This document shows, piece after piece, positions 1 to 15,855 of a stretch of 64,000 nucleotides of DNA. The first letter of the stretch is position 1; each line of letters starts with the position of its first letter. The position numbers and the translations under genes were made by a program. The notes under the pieces were generated by a model. It made no database searches. It saw only the letters and a list, made by a program, of their open reading frames with translations, and had not been told where the DNA came from. Source of the DNA: Ciona intestinalis (Eukaryota; Chordata; Ascidiacea; Phlebobranchia; Cionidae); contig NC_020170.2 of assembly GCF_000224145.3 (NCBI RefSeq), positions 3,426,646 to 3,490,645 of the forward strand, in the 5' to 3' direction.

Positions 1-5653
<5,653 letters not shown>

Positions 5654-5654
5654 A

Positions 5655-6279
5655 TTTTATTGTTTTAACTATAATAACATAACTAATCAGGCAAAAATCG
5701 ACCCTGCAAAATTACACGATGTTATTACAAAAAAAACTATAAAAATGACCGATTTAAATAAATTTACTTGAATTATTATTGAAATATTCGTCGTAGAAAT
5801 GTACAATGCTGCGAATTTGAAAAGGAAAAACAATACAATAATTAGAAAAGAATAAAACACGAAAGTAATCTACTTTACGCTTGCTTTAAGGGTGGTATGC
5901 AGAAAGTATACTTAACTTTTTGCTTGATCTTAGTTTAGCTAAACGGAGATCATGCAAAAAACTTAAGTGGTATGCAGAAAGTATAATCAGTGATTCTTAG
6001 CTGATCTATGTTTATCTTTTTCGTGTTTGTGACGTAACAATGGACGAGAGAATTTCTCTCGAAAATTACTCCACGAAGAAGCCAATTCTCGGTAAAAATG
6101 GCGACAAAAATGTTTAATAAAAGTCAAAAACGAATTTGTTATTGTTTTTATACCTTTAACACAATAGTAATCAATATAAACAGTATAAATAGTATGGAAA
6201 GAGTAGCAGCAAGTCGGAGTAAGGTCAGTAAGCGGTTACCGAACTTTTGCGATTCGAAGCGCTTTTTTCTAAAAAGGCC
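5655..6279 (+). repeat. 625-bp direct duplication, copy 1
   Basis: Identical at every position compared to 6330-6954 (constant offset 675). It covers the DRC1 5' flank from 2 bp upstream of the start codon. The copies are separated only by a 50-N gap, which suggests a contig-overlap or haplotype artefact rather than an old tandem duplication. Confidence 0.9.
5892..5985. repeat. Palindrome flanked by 19-bp direct repeats
   Basis: GTGGTATGCAGAAAGTATA occurs at 5892-5910 and 5967-5985. Between them lies an imperfect inverted repeat, 5911-5930 against 5947-5967 (cttaactttttgcttgatct with its near complement), around a perfect 12-bp palindrome gtttagctaaac at 5933-5944. The same structure is at +675 in the duplicate. 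It resembles a small foldback insertion or a cruciform-forming element in the DRC1 promoter side. Confidence 0.75.
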
Positions 6280-6329
6280 NNNNNNNNNNNNNNNNNNNNN
6301 NNNNNNNNNNNNNNNNNNNNNNNNNNNNN
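6280..6329. other. Assembly gap (50 N)
   Basis: Exactly 50 N between the two identical 625-bp blocks; the size is probably a placeholder. Confidence 0.98.
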
Positions 6330-6954
6330 TTTTATTGTTTTAACTATAATAACATAACTAATCAGGCAAAAATCGACCCTGCAAAATTACACGATGTTAT
6401 TACAAAAAAAACTATAAAAATGACCGATTTAAATAAATTTACTTGAATTATTATTGAAATATTCGTCGTAGAAATGTACAATGCTGCGAATTTGAAAAGG
6501 AAAAACAATACAATAATTAGAAAAGAATAAAACACGAAAGTAATCTACTTTACGCTTGCTTTAAGGGTGGTATGCAGAAAGTATACTTAACTTTTTGCTT
6601 GATCTTAGTTTAGCTAAACGGAGATCATGCAAAAAACTTAAGTGGTATGCAGAAAGTATAATCAGTGATTCTTAGCTGATCTATGTTTATCTTTTTCGTG
6701 TTTGTGACGTAACAATGGACGAGAGAATTTCTCTCGAAAATTACTCCACGAAGAAGCCAATTCTCGGTAAAAATGGCGACAAAAATGTTTAATAAAAGTC
6801 AAAAACGAATTTGTTATTGTTTTTATACCTTTAACACAATAGTAATCAATATAAACAGTATAAATAGTATGGAAAGAGTAGCAGCAAGTCGGAGTAAGGT
6901 CAGTAAGCGGTTACCGAACTTTTGCGATTCGAAGCGCTTTTTTCTAAAAAGGCC
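6330..6954 (+). repeat. 625-bp direct duplication, copy 2
   Basis: Second copy of 5655-6279 with no difference seen. Sequence continues uniquely from 6955 (cagactccgtt). Confidence 0.9.
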
Positions 6955-7019
6955 CAGACTCCGTTAAAACCTATAAAAACGATCCAATACAATCTATTTG
7001 ACATGATTTACAGAAATAA

Positions 7020-7069
7020 NNNNNNNNNNNNNNNNNNNNNNNNNNNNNNNNNNNNNNNNNNNNNNNNNN
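7020..7069. other. Assembly gap (50 N)
   Basis: Exactly 50 N in the spacer between DRC1 and Lbx. Confidence 0.98.
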
Positions 7070-7077
7070 GAATGAAC

Positions 7078-7547
7078 GTACATGCGTACAGAGCCATAGA
7101 AATACCGAGTAGTCCAACCCATTGTTACGTAAAAGACAAATTGAACGGCAATTTGGTTCCAAAATAACACAGTAGGTATAGGGAAAATGCATGTTTTTCG
7201 GTAAATTAGAGAAAAACTTAAGTCTAAAAACAAATTTAAAGGTTGAAAAGTGTAAAAAACAAGTGTTATTTGTTTTCTGTATCAAAAAAAGTCAAAAAAT
7301 GGAATTAGAAGCGGTTGATTTGTGACATTTTAGTCATTTAATGGGGGTAAATTTATATGTTTTTTCAAAAAAATGTTTGGTAATGTAAATAGAAGCTGTT
7401 TTACGCCTTTCCACAAAAGGAAATCGCAAATAAAACTCAACAAGTTCGTTTAAATTCATTGCGAAAGTCACCGCTTTTGCTCTATTTTGAACACACAAAT
7501 ACGGCAGTTGGACTACTCGGTGTTTTTACGACTCTGCATGCGTATAA
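7078..7547. repeat. Large inverted repeat (possible foldback or MITE)
   Basis: Outer arms of about 40 bp, 7078-7118 and 7507-7547, are imperfect reverse complements with a perfect 15-bp core: accgagtagtccaac at 7104-7118 and gttggactactcggt at 7507-7521. The roughly 390-bp interior is AT-rich and has no convincing ORF. The left arm lies 9 bp from the N gap, so the left boundary is not certain. Confidence 0.65.
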
Positions 7548-7549
7548 CA

Positions 7550-9321
7550 TCCGTATTATAACATTTATATAGAAAAAAGAAGATGTCGTATTATTTGAAG
7601 CGCTGTGCGCGTTTACAGCACAATAAAATCTTTATCGACGCGTGAATTTACAAAATTATGATGTGAAAAATTTGTCGTGACATCGGTTCGACCTCACAGC
7701 CCAATGACCGAACGATTACATGTGCAATGTATCGCGTCATTACCGCCCATCTCTCATTGAGAATTTTGCAAATGCTTTACAATAGCAGCGTACATCCCGC
7801 AGCGCAATTATTGTTTCATTCGGGCCTGTTTTTGGCGCATTCAGTGATAAGGCTTGCGTCATTGATCAATCGGTAGACGGTTGTGTCTCAGTTAGTGGAG
7901 CCAACTAACCGTGAACATCTATTGTGTTTCTCCATGGGAGTTTTGCCTACGCTCTGACATCTCTATCAGTTATGAATCCAACAAATAAGAAGTCGAATCC
8001 ACAACAAAACGAATACACGTCAAAAACAAAGCGACACCTTTAACGCGCGTTAAAAGCAAAAGGTAACGTCTATAAAACGCAAACACTTTAAAATATCAAC
8101 ACACGCGTAATATGCAAAAGTAATACGTACATTAACAACAATCTGAGGTATTAACACCTCATCACGGGTGCAATTATACAGATACTAGTCACGTGGCATC
8201 GATCGGAAACCCAGCCGTAAAGACGAAACGATTAAGAGCGTTGTCGGGATAGGGTTGTTTCACGGTTGTTACACGAGCCGGCTGTCAACAACTGCCGGCA
8301 AATCCCTTGTTAAGTTTGCTTAATATTATGTACCGCTAATCGGGCGATTCAAATTGACAACATGTTACAGAACGTCCTTGTATTCCGCTTTACAAAACAG
8401 CGCCAGAGAAACTGATCGTAAAAAATGCGTCTTACAACAAACATTACTATCAAAGGCAGAGCAAAAATAACAAAAATGCGTTCGATTTGCTTTCTAACAT
8501 AGTCTTAACATTCCTATACTGTTTGTTTCCATGAGAAGTTTGAAACGGTGCCGTATGTTCATTAATTAGAGCATGGTACCTGTAAGTGTGTTAATTAAGA
8601 CGTCGATTACTACCGGTATCTCGGTGGAGCAACACGGGATTGATCGTAATGCAAATTACACTATGACTCTTTTGAGATTGCTTTATAATCAAGCGTGATT
8701 GTACGAATCCAAACGAGGGCTGGGTGGTTCCCTTGAGACTCGGAATCCAATCGCTGTTCAATGACAAGTTTATAGCTTTCAATTTGAACCTGCGACCTAT
8801 TTCACGCGCTCCGCCAAGCCCGATGGAATTTGCGTCTATACAGGTTCCAAGGCGTGCGTGAGAACGAATATCATCGCCAACAGCTTGACCTTCGGGACTC
8901 AAGTCTTATATAGTTAACTGCGCCGCTTAGCGCGCCCGAAAAAATACCGCACGAGAGCGGTCCCACAAGAGACGGTAATCGGGGTGTCCGTTAAAGGCAT
9001 TAAAAGCAGCCAACTACCGTCGCATTACAAGTTAATTCACAGCTCGTGAGGCGGCTGTAGACATGTTTAGATCTGAGCCGTTTAGACGTAATTGTGTTAG
9101 ATTAGTCAAAAGAACAGGAAGATAACAAGGTATTTTAGTTATAGCAAGCTTTTCTTTAATTAGAATTATAGTAATGTGTGTTTTATAAATCCGTACAAAC
9201 AAAATGGTTGATTGTAAAATAACATTTTCAGGAATTAGTAATCACGGAAGTAAAATGTGAGTTTGTTTTTGTTTTATGCAGATTTTATACGTATGAGATT
9301 TGAATTTGTGTAAAGATTTAA
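7550..9321 (+). other. Upstream region of Lbx, no gene seen
   Basis: About 1.8 kb of unique, relatively GC- and CpG-rich DNA for this window, with no protein-like ORF that I would support. It contains the dispersed repeat at 8259-8333. A strong splice-acceptor-like tract (tttgttttatgcag) ends at 9281, 41 bp before the Lbx start. This is the natural place for Lbx regulatory elements, which is an inference from position only. Confidence 0.5.
8259..8333 (+). repeat. Dispersed repeat, copy 2
   Basis: Matches 5016-5086: ttcacggttgttacacgagc at 8259-8278 and gttaagtttgcttaat plus attatgta at 8309-8332. Between the blocks this copy has 'ccggctgtcaacaactgccgg', a small inverted repeat not seen in copy 1. 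Confidence 0.6.
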
Positions 9322-10912
9322 ATGATGGCCGTAAGTTCGTCTAAGCACGAAGATTATAAACCGACTCAGCAAAACAAAGCTAACGAGCAGAGGTGTGACC
9401 AAAATCAAAATACGAAAAGGGTCACCCCGTTCTCGATCGACGATATTCTTTCGACACCCAAGAGCGCTGAATCCGGAGTTACGGGCGGTAAAACAAATAA
9501 CTGCGTGGGCAGGGTGCCTAACGATAGCCTAACCCAAACGCAGGAGCTCTTACATGGGTTTTATCCATGGCAACAAGCTTCGTATGCTCAATGGTTGGAC
9601 AGTTTGCGTCGATTGTACGTAGTTTCTGGACTGGAGCCACTTTTGCAAGCTGGCAGCGCGAATCTACAAAGCCGGTACAGAGGACCATGTCGCAGGAGGT
9701 CTTCAGCAAACGTTTTGCATGGTAAAGGGTTCGCGGAACTACATCGTAAGGGTCTACGCTCACCTGTATTAAGTTCTAATAGCAGAGCAACGAAACCCGA
9801 AAGTTCTAGAGGTTTAAATTCACCGAAACAATCTGAGTCTGATACTGAAGATAAAAGTTGCCGAGGAAAGCGAAAACGTATAGAAAATGGCGGGTCTTTT
9901 TCCGGACGATCGGAACAAGACCAAAATTCCAAATCGGACGACGAAGAAGCGACAGCTTCCGATTCGCCTTTACATGCTCTGGAAAAATTAACCTGCTCGA
10001 CTCTACAGTATTTGGAAAAAAGTAGGTTACCTATACTGTATTACGAAAATTTTCACCCCCGCTATAAAGAGGTCTAAATACGCCAGCAGTCACAGTTTTC
10101 ACATTTAAATAAAAAACGAAGATAAACTTTGCGAAGATAAAATGACATGTAAGTCATCTCGAATTAGCTTTTCCAAACGATGATCATTTTTCTTCTATTA
10201 TATTCAATTTATAACGTTTTGCGCTGAAACACGAAAAGTTACAAAATAAAAAAAAACTTCCACAGTACTGTCATCCATATGTTGTTTTAATTTATAACCT
10301 AATTATACTTTGCATTACAGAACAGCCTAACCTACACACTGTAGCAGTTGGTCAAGAAGTCCGAGCTAAACGACGAAAATGTCGGACAGCATTTTCCACC
10401 TTTCAACTTTCCGTGTTAGAACAGCGTTTTAGTTGTCACAAATATTTAACCCCTTCTGACCGTGACCATATAGCCAGAGCACTCGGTCTCACAGCCTCAC
10501 AGGTATTTACGTTAAAGAACTTAAATATATATAAAACTGTGGGGTAAGATGGGATATATCGTTAGCACCTAAACCTTATATTTCCCGATCGTGTTTTTAA
10601 CAATTGATCGTGATTTTAACAAGGGTATATATATATATTTAAATATTTTTTTTTACTAAACCACATTGGACGAGTAAGGAGAATGCAAACATGTCCCATT
10701 TTACCGACATTATAACCTATAACGATAACTAATATCCACATAACTTTAAGTTTCTATGCGTATTTATATTGGGGTGACATTTTGAAATTATTTTTGGTTA
10801 CAATTTAGTTAATCTCATTCATTTTACGCAGGTAATCACATGGTTTCAAAATAGGAGAGCAAAATTAAAACGAGATTTGGAAGAATTGCAGAACGACATT
10901 AAAACGGTATAA
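9322..10912 (+). CDS. Lbx: Ladybird-type homeodomain transcription factor
   Basis: Exons 9322-10021, 10321-10502 and 10832-10912 give 320 aa. The exon 1 donor (aaaaaa|gtaggt) was chosen over reading on to the stop at 10077 because only it matches the phase of exon 2. The homeodomain, about residues 250-309, starts KRRKCRTAFSTFQLSVLEQR, contains LTPSDRDHIARALGLTASQV and ends VITWFQNRRAKLKRDLEE, the Lbx signature. An Engrailed-homology-1-like motif TPFSIDDIL is at residues 35-43, as in LBX1, and a second Lbx block (SPLHALEKLTCSTLQYLE) lies just before intron 1. The remaining linker is rich in S, R and K. Vertebrate Lbx acts in muscle-precursor and dorsal spinal neuron fate; the ascidian role is not shown by sequence. 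Homeodomain position 47-48 region is unchanged (WFQNRR). Confidence 0.95.
10537..10708 (+). mobile_element. MITE copy in Lbx intron 2
   Basis: Begins ctgtggggtaagatggga and ends catgtcccattttacc, the inverted ends of the family, with the internal 'gatcgtgtttttaacaattg' block. Contains a (TA)n expansion. It makes up half of the 329-bp intron. Confidence 0.8.
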
Positions 10913-11024
10913 ACTCCGATAGAATAATGTTAAATACAATATTGTGCGCTGCAATAAGTCGCTATAACTGATAAACCAAATGTTAAATGATCGCCAAGGT
11001 AATTTTAAACTGTATTTTTAAATA

Positions 11025-11218
11025 TAGTAGGTATAGGGGTAAGATGGTCCAGGTTTTTAATATATTTTATTGTCCCATTTAGTAGTAAACAAAGAATATT
11101 TTCAGAATTATATAACCGTATCCCTACGACACTGTATAAGCGTTGTTAATCGGTAAAACGCCATTAATAAATAAGAGATAATATAATTATGTTAACGGTA
11201 TCCATCTTACCCCACAGC
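11025..11218 (-). mobile_element. MITE copy downstream of Lbx
   Basis: Ends are tagtaggtataggggtaaga and atccatcttaccccacag, inverted. The interior carries 'gtagtaaacaaagaatatt' and 'gttgttaatcggtaaaa'. It starts 113 bp after the Lbx stop, so it may lie in the 3' UTR. Confidence 0.8.
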
Positions 11219-13932
11219 GCTTGAGTATTTAAATAAGTTTTAAAAGTCTCGTTTCATAAATAGGTTAACAAGTGGACGCCTACGAAGCTAGCATTAGAGG
11301 GAGATCTAAAAAGTAGAGAAAATCTCGAAACTAAGATTTCTTCTCCGACGCAAAGGAACTCCGTATAAAGGCATGAAACTGGGAGTGGAAAATACGGAGG
11401 TTATGTAACAAACTCAACGAATCTTAAGCGTCGTGTATCAAAATACGAACAAAACGAGCAATACGTCGTATTATTCAAGTTCTTATGAGAAATCATTACA
11501 GTGAATATAAAGAATTTAGTTTCCTATCACCTTGGTTGGACAATGAAAGTTATTATCATGACCTTGAAATGCCGCATGCCGGCCATATATCACGACTCCG
11601 TTTACCTGTTGACAGAGGACTTCTTTTAATTTATTCAGCGCGCTTATTTGGTTAAGTGTTTAAGTTTTCGAAACCATTCCACGACAGGCGATGATGTGTG
11701 GAATAATTTACTATTTATTGCTGTGTGCCGCGTTTGCTACACACGCAGCGAGAGGGTAAAGAATTTCGCCTTTCTAATAAATACGCTAAATCAAACCCGC
11801 TGTTTGTTTTGATGATACGCGAACGTATTGACGGCTCTATGGAAGATGTATCGCCGTAAGTGGAGAGATTTTTCCTTTCAGGAACGCGTGTGATTAGACT
11901 AGTTACGTATCGGCCCACCCACGCTATTCAAAAGCCACTGCACACGGGGTGAAACAGGCAAGGCTGATGACGCTAATGTAAAAGATAATGAGCCTTGGTT
12001 TCACCACATTTAAGAACTCGGCTGTCATTTTTATATGTGTGTGATATTAGGTTAAAAAACAAAGAGAAACGGCAGCTAACGACACAGTATTTTTGGCCAC
12101 CCACGACAGAGAGCAGTCATGGGACGGTCGATTACTTGAGATAGATCGGTTTGTGTTGACACAGGTTTGAAACAAGTTCAGCCGGAGGGAGATTAAGCTA
12201 ATGGATGCCCATCACATCAAATTAGCCATTTAAGCACTGGGATAAGCGGATTAGGGGTATAAAATAATTCGACACACCCTGGGTATGTTTTGATTTTCAA
12301 AATGGCGTTGTAAATGAGCTAAGTTCGGTATGGAGTTCGAAGCATGATCGAAGCACGTCTAGGTCGATACAGTTTCGCTATATCATGCTCTACGATGGTG
12401 CATCATCTTTCCATATTTGGATCTGTACCTAGAAGCCTGCCCCGAGGAAATAGAACCGCGTGCCCTGAAGCACGCAGGAGGCATTAAGGCCTAAGGACCG
12501 CACGAGAGCCGTTTATTACCGCAGACTTCTCACCACTTGCTGCTCACATTGACAAGCGCTCGTTGGTTACCATTGATCATTCGGCGCTGCCATTCGTATC
12601 TTACGATAAAAACCTTCGCAGAAGTAGCTAGGATTATGAGTCATAAATAATATCGTTTTTCGATGACAAAAATTTACGCACTACTTACTGCGAATGAAAT
12701 CGTCCGAAAGTGAAAAATAATTTAACGGAATATATTCTTGGATTTCAACAAGGCAGAAAGGCGACAATTTCATCAGTTTAGTAATAGTTTAATATATACA
12801 TGGCGTAATATGGAAAATGTTTAATATTTTAAAATTTGAACAAAACTGCTCTATTTAGTTAATTAAACCGAACCGTCCGTCACAGTTAACTTTAAAGGCA
12901 AAACCGCAAAACCTGTACACCCGTAATTCGATATCTGCTTAGCAACTACATATAGGTGTGAAGAAAGCATTCTAACCACCAACGAATGCCATTAAATAGA
13001 ATTTGTTGACAGACAGCTGCAAAGCTAAAACTGACGAACAGTTTCATTTTTATTTTTTTATGCACCGCTGCTTGCCTGCACCCCTGCAAAATCCCCCGTT
13101 TGGTCCAGAATAAATACATATTACCGTATTTTAGCTTGGTATATACACATAAACAAGTTCGCAACTTATAAACTAGTTAAAGGTGAACAGACAAATTACA
13201 ACGCAGGAAACATACAGTATTTTTAATTTAGAACTAAACACTTACCTTTTCGGACAGTTGCTCAGCTGTCAAAAAGCAGAAAAAGTTCGGGAATACGGTC
13301 AGTAGACTAAGTACAACCTGTACGTGTAACTTAATACTGCAGGAGCTATTTATTGAAATTCGTGGGAATCTTAAGTATTTCTCGGCCCAGCTGTTTACGC
13401 AGCTGTAGCGAGTTAGTTCAATAACCAGAGGCACGTGCGTCAGGTGCGTGCAACCAAAGCAATCTTCTTGCGTGGGCCGATCAACAATATTTACGTTTTC
13501 AGACAGCTGTCTGGTGTATACAAACACTTGCGTTACTGTTTGGTTAACTAGGGCTAATATAAATTTATCTACAAATTTACAACTAAAATACAGTTTATTT
13601 ATCCCTCAATCAAAGCGTTTAGTACAAAAATATACATCAGGTTATTACCGTTCCATTTTACACCAGGCACCAATGTCAAACTTAAACTATAAAAATTTCA
13701 CACTTTTAATGCCCTACTGATTCGTAAGGGCTTTTCCCAGTACAACAATGAATATAGGCTTTGTACATATGAAAAGGTAAACACAGTTTTGCGGGTATTG
13801 TACAAAATAAAACAGTAACGATTGGCGCATATTGACACAAGAAATTGAAGCTGTACACTTTACATAATACTGAGAAATGCTGTAAAAGGAAGAAAAGGCA
13901 ATTGAGTACAAACAATTATTAAAATAAAATCA
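11219..13932. other. Spacer between Lbx and the NERD gene
   Basis: About 2.7 kb without a supportable gene; the ORFs present are short, lack homology signals I recognise and have no splice partners. Around 12160-12290 there is a cluster of homeodomain-type TAAT/ATTA cores, a GGATTA and a TATA-like 'gggtataaaataat'. The right end, about 13590-13932, is probably the 3' UTR of the minus-strand NERD gene: an AATAAA on the minus strand lies near 13595. Confidence 0.45.
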
Positions 13933-14928
13933 TTAAGTACTGAAAAAAATGGTGTCGATATCATTTGCTGATATTTTTGCTTCAGTTGTATCACCAGCTA
14001 TTTTAAAGCCAATGTTGTGGTTATATGGCAGGGTAACGCTGGCAACTATTTCCTTTGTAAACCAACTTGTTTGTTCTCTTTTGTACATAGTTACACATGT
14101 GGTAGGGGAATATCCAAGGACAGCCCAAAAAGTTCCAGTTGTCGAGTTACGAGAATGAGAAAATACCATTTGGTTGACTTCTTTTCGATTGACACTAATT
14201 TCTGTACAACCTTTGTAATCTCCAATCAACTTTTTTCCACCATTTAGTTGAAGGACATCCCAGGTCCCAATCTGGCCCAATGAGCCTCTGATTTGCTGCA
14301 ACTGTGTGCTTGAGAGAGTCCCGCGAAAAAATGACGGTACCACCATATCAGTTAAGATTGTGGAATAACTTTGTTGAAATGACAAAGCAAATATGTGGAG
14401 ATTTTCGTAGCGTATCACTGTTGGGTCGTTTTTAATTGTGTCGTCAACTTTGCAAGATTTGTTTGTAAGAACAACACGGGAAGTGCATTTGCTCTCTGGT
14501 AAACATACTCCAGACCTTAAAAGGTGAAGTCTAAGAATGTTTGTTTTCTTTTTTGATTCTGACAGTGGGTTAGGATATTGTGTTTGCTGAGAAAATGTTT
14601 TATTTTCCTTTGTTACCGTTTTCCTTTGTTCCCAAAAATCGCCATTTTTGCACGATATCAGTTTACCTGCCCAGTTTTTTACTTCTATACAATACAAACC
14701 ATAATTTGTAAGCACAATCAAGTCAATTTCATGCCTTCTTGTTTGAAATTCGTCTGGTACACGTAAAGAACGAAATATATTACAATTGGGTATACCACCA
14801 AGTTCTTTTAAGAGATTTTCAATGTGATCTTCAGCCTGTCTTCCCGCCAGTCTTTGCTTATCTTCGTCATATTTAGAAGGATTAGATGCTTGCTGGACAT
14901 GCAGGATTCGATTTGTTAAGCCAAGCAT
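13933..14928 (-). CDS. NERD-domain protein (nuclease-related domain)
   Basis: A 331-aa uninterrupted ORF. Residues 27-130 resemble the NERD fold (Pfam NERD, PD-(D/E)XK-like): LAGRQAEDHIENLLKEL with a possible catalytic E33, RRHEIDLIVLTNYGLYCIEV with D69, and IEVKNWAGKL with E82 and K84, followed by GDFWEQ. NERD domains are widespread in bacteria and scattered in animals, with function mostly unproven; a DNA-cleaving or DNA-binding role is inference. The C-terminal 200 residues (about 131-331) are not recognised and may be animal-specific. The start is the first ATG, but an in-frame reading extends upstream to an acceptor-like CAG at 14959, so an extra N-terminal or 5' UTR exon is possible. 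The gene is divergent from PRMT5. Confidence 0.82.
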   Translation of the reverse strand: MLGLTNRILHVQQASNPSKYDEDKQRLAGRQAEDHIENLLKELGGIPNCNIFRSLRVPDEFQTRRHEIDLIVLTNYGLYCIEVKNWAGKLISCKNGDFWEQRKTVTKENKTFSQQTQYPNPLSESKKKTNILRLHLLRSGVCLPESKCTSRVVLTNKSCKVDDTIKNDPTVIRYENLHIFALSFQQSYSTILTDMVVPSFFRGTLSSTQLQQIRGSLGQIGTWDVLQLNGGKKLIGDYKGCTEISVNRKEVNQMVFSHSRNSTTGTFWAVLGYSPTTCVTMYKREQTSWFTKEIVASVTLPYNHNIGFKIAGDTTEAKISANDIDTIFFST

Positions 14929-15855
14929 GCCAAATAGATTTACACCAAGCTTTTTTATCTGTCATGAACATACAATATTTCCTGGAAAAAATGATTTAAC
15001 ACGTAAGATCTCGTAATTACACGTAGCAAAAGCGTCACAGCAAAACCATGCCTTTGACTGTTTTAGTTTAATTACCTTGATAAAACTAGTTTATTATAGC
15101 TGTCCCTCACATATAATGCAATGTAATGTGCTATCGTAAGGTATTTTATTGATTCAGTAAACAACTGCAAAGCTTAATGAGTAATAACAATCTTTAATTA
15201 CGCACACTTACATAACGTTGGTGACATATGTGTACGTAGTTCTTTGTTTAGATTTTGTAACAGTAGGTGTCAGCAAAGAGCGTTTGTTATTGTACTAAAA
15301 ACACCAAGAGAGCGACAGAAATGACAACCCAACCGTAAACAAACAAATACATTTCTGTATTTACCACTTTGTTACCTTTCTGTTCAACAACATAAATCTC
15401 TATTGGAGTTATATTCTTGTTAACTATAGTTATTGTGCCAACTGACGTTGTTTTTACTGACCAGATCATCAAACACACTTGACACCACAGTCCGTATATA
15501 AACATGTTATGAACATGTTGTTATGAACTTTATGTACAGACTCTTCAGGAAATTAACATTCCTAAAGCTCATGTGTATATGCGGACTCTGATTTTTACTT
15601 ATTTGGCAAGTTTTTGAATTGTTTTAGACGCAATTTAAATTTTGAATGTCTCGAACATAGAAACAGTATTGTATAATTGATTACCTGACTGATTCGTCTA
15701 CCACGTGTGTTGCTGCCATGATAAGTTCTGTTTGTCCGCCAAACATATTTAGGAAGTTTTGTATGCTTGTACCATAGTATACTCATACCTATACGTTATA
15801 TGACTGTTATAACTTATTATACTCATATTTTTCTAGGCTCTAGTTATTGTAAAAC
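14929..15855. other. Spacer between divergent NERD gene and PRMT5
   Basis: Likely holds the 5' UTR exon(s) of the minus-strand NERD gene: an acceptor-like CAG ends at 14959 and a good donor (GTAAGTG) reads leftward from 15211, but joining them does not keep the NERD frame, so the upstream exon would be noncoding. A 72-codon minus ORF at 15505-15287 with a hydrophobic C-terminus sits here; I treat it as unproven. The two promoters must share less than 1 kb. Confidence 0.45.
15822..15836 (+). promoter_or_regulatory. Splice-acceptor-like site 19 bp before the PRMT5 start
   Basis: The tract catatttttctag ends at 15836, followed by gctctagttattgtaaaac and the ATG. With a single-exon coding region this is either the acceptor of a 5' UTR intron or a spliced-leader trans-splice site, which Ciona is known to use. 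No matching donor is obvious upstream on the plus strand. Confidence 0.45.

Noticed and set aside
8591-8902. 103-codon minus-strand ORF upstream of Lbx
   Set aside because: No recognisable domain, no splice partners, odd composition; probably chance in GC-richer DNA.
9518-9932. Two overlapping ORFs antisense to Lbx exon 1
   Set aside because: They are shadows of the Lbx coding frame, which has clear homology.
10022-10077. Lbx exon 1 read-through to a stop at 10077, giving a 251-aa protein without homeodomain
   Set aside because: The donor at 10022 matches exon 2 phase and restores the Lbx homeodomain; the extension is intron.
12946-13915. Several minus-strand ORFs of 65-97 codons between Lbx and the NERD gene
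   Set aside because: No conserved motif and no consistent splice joining; likely 3' UTR and spacer.
15287-15505. 72-codon minus ORF with hydrophobic C-terminus, possible small membrane protein or upstream exon of the NERD gene
   Set aside because: No donor in it gives the NERD frame, and no homology recognised; kept only as a note.
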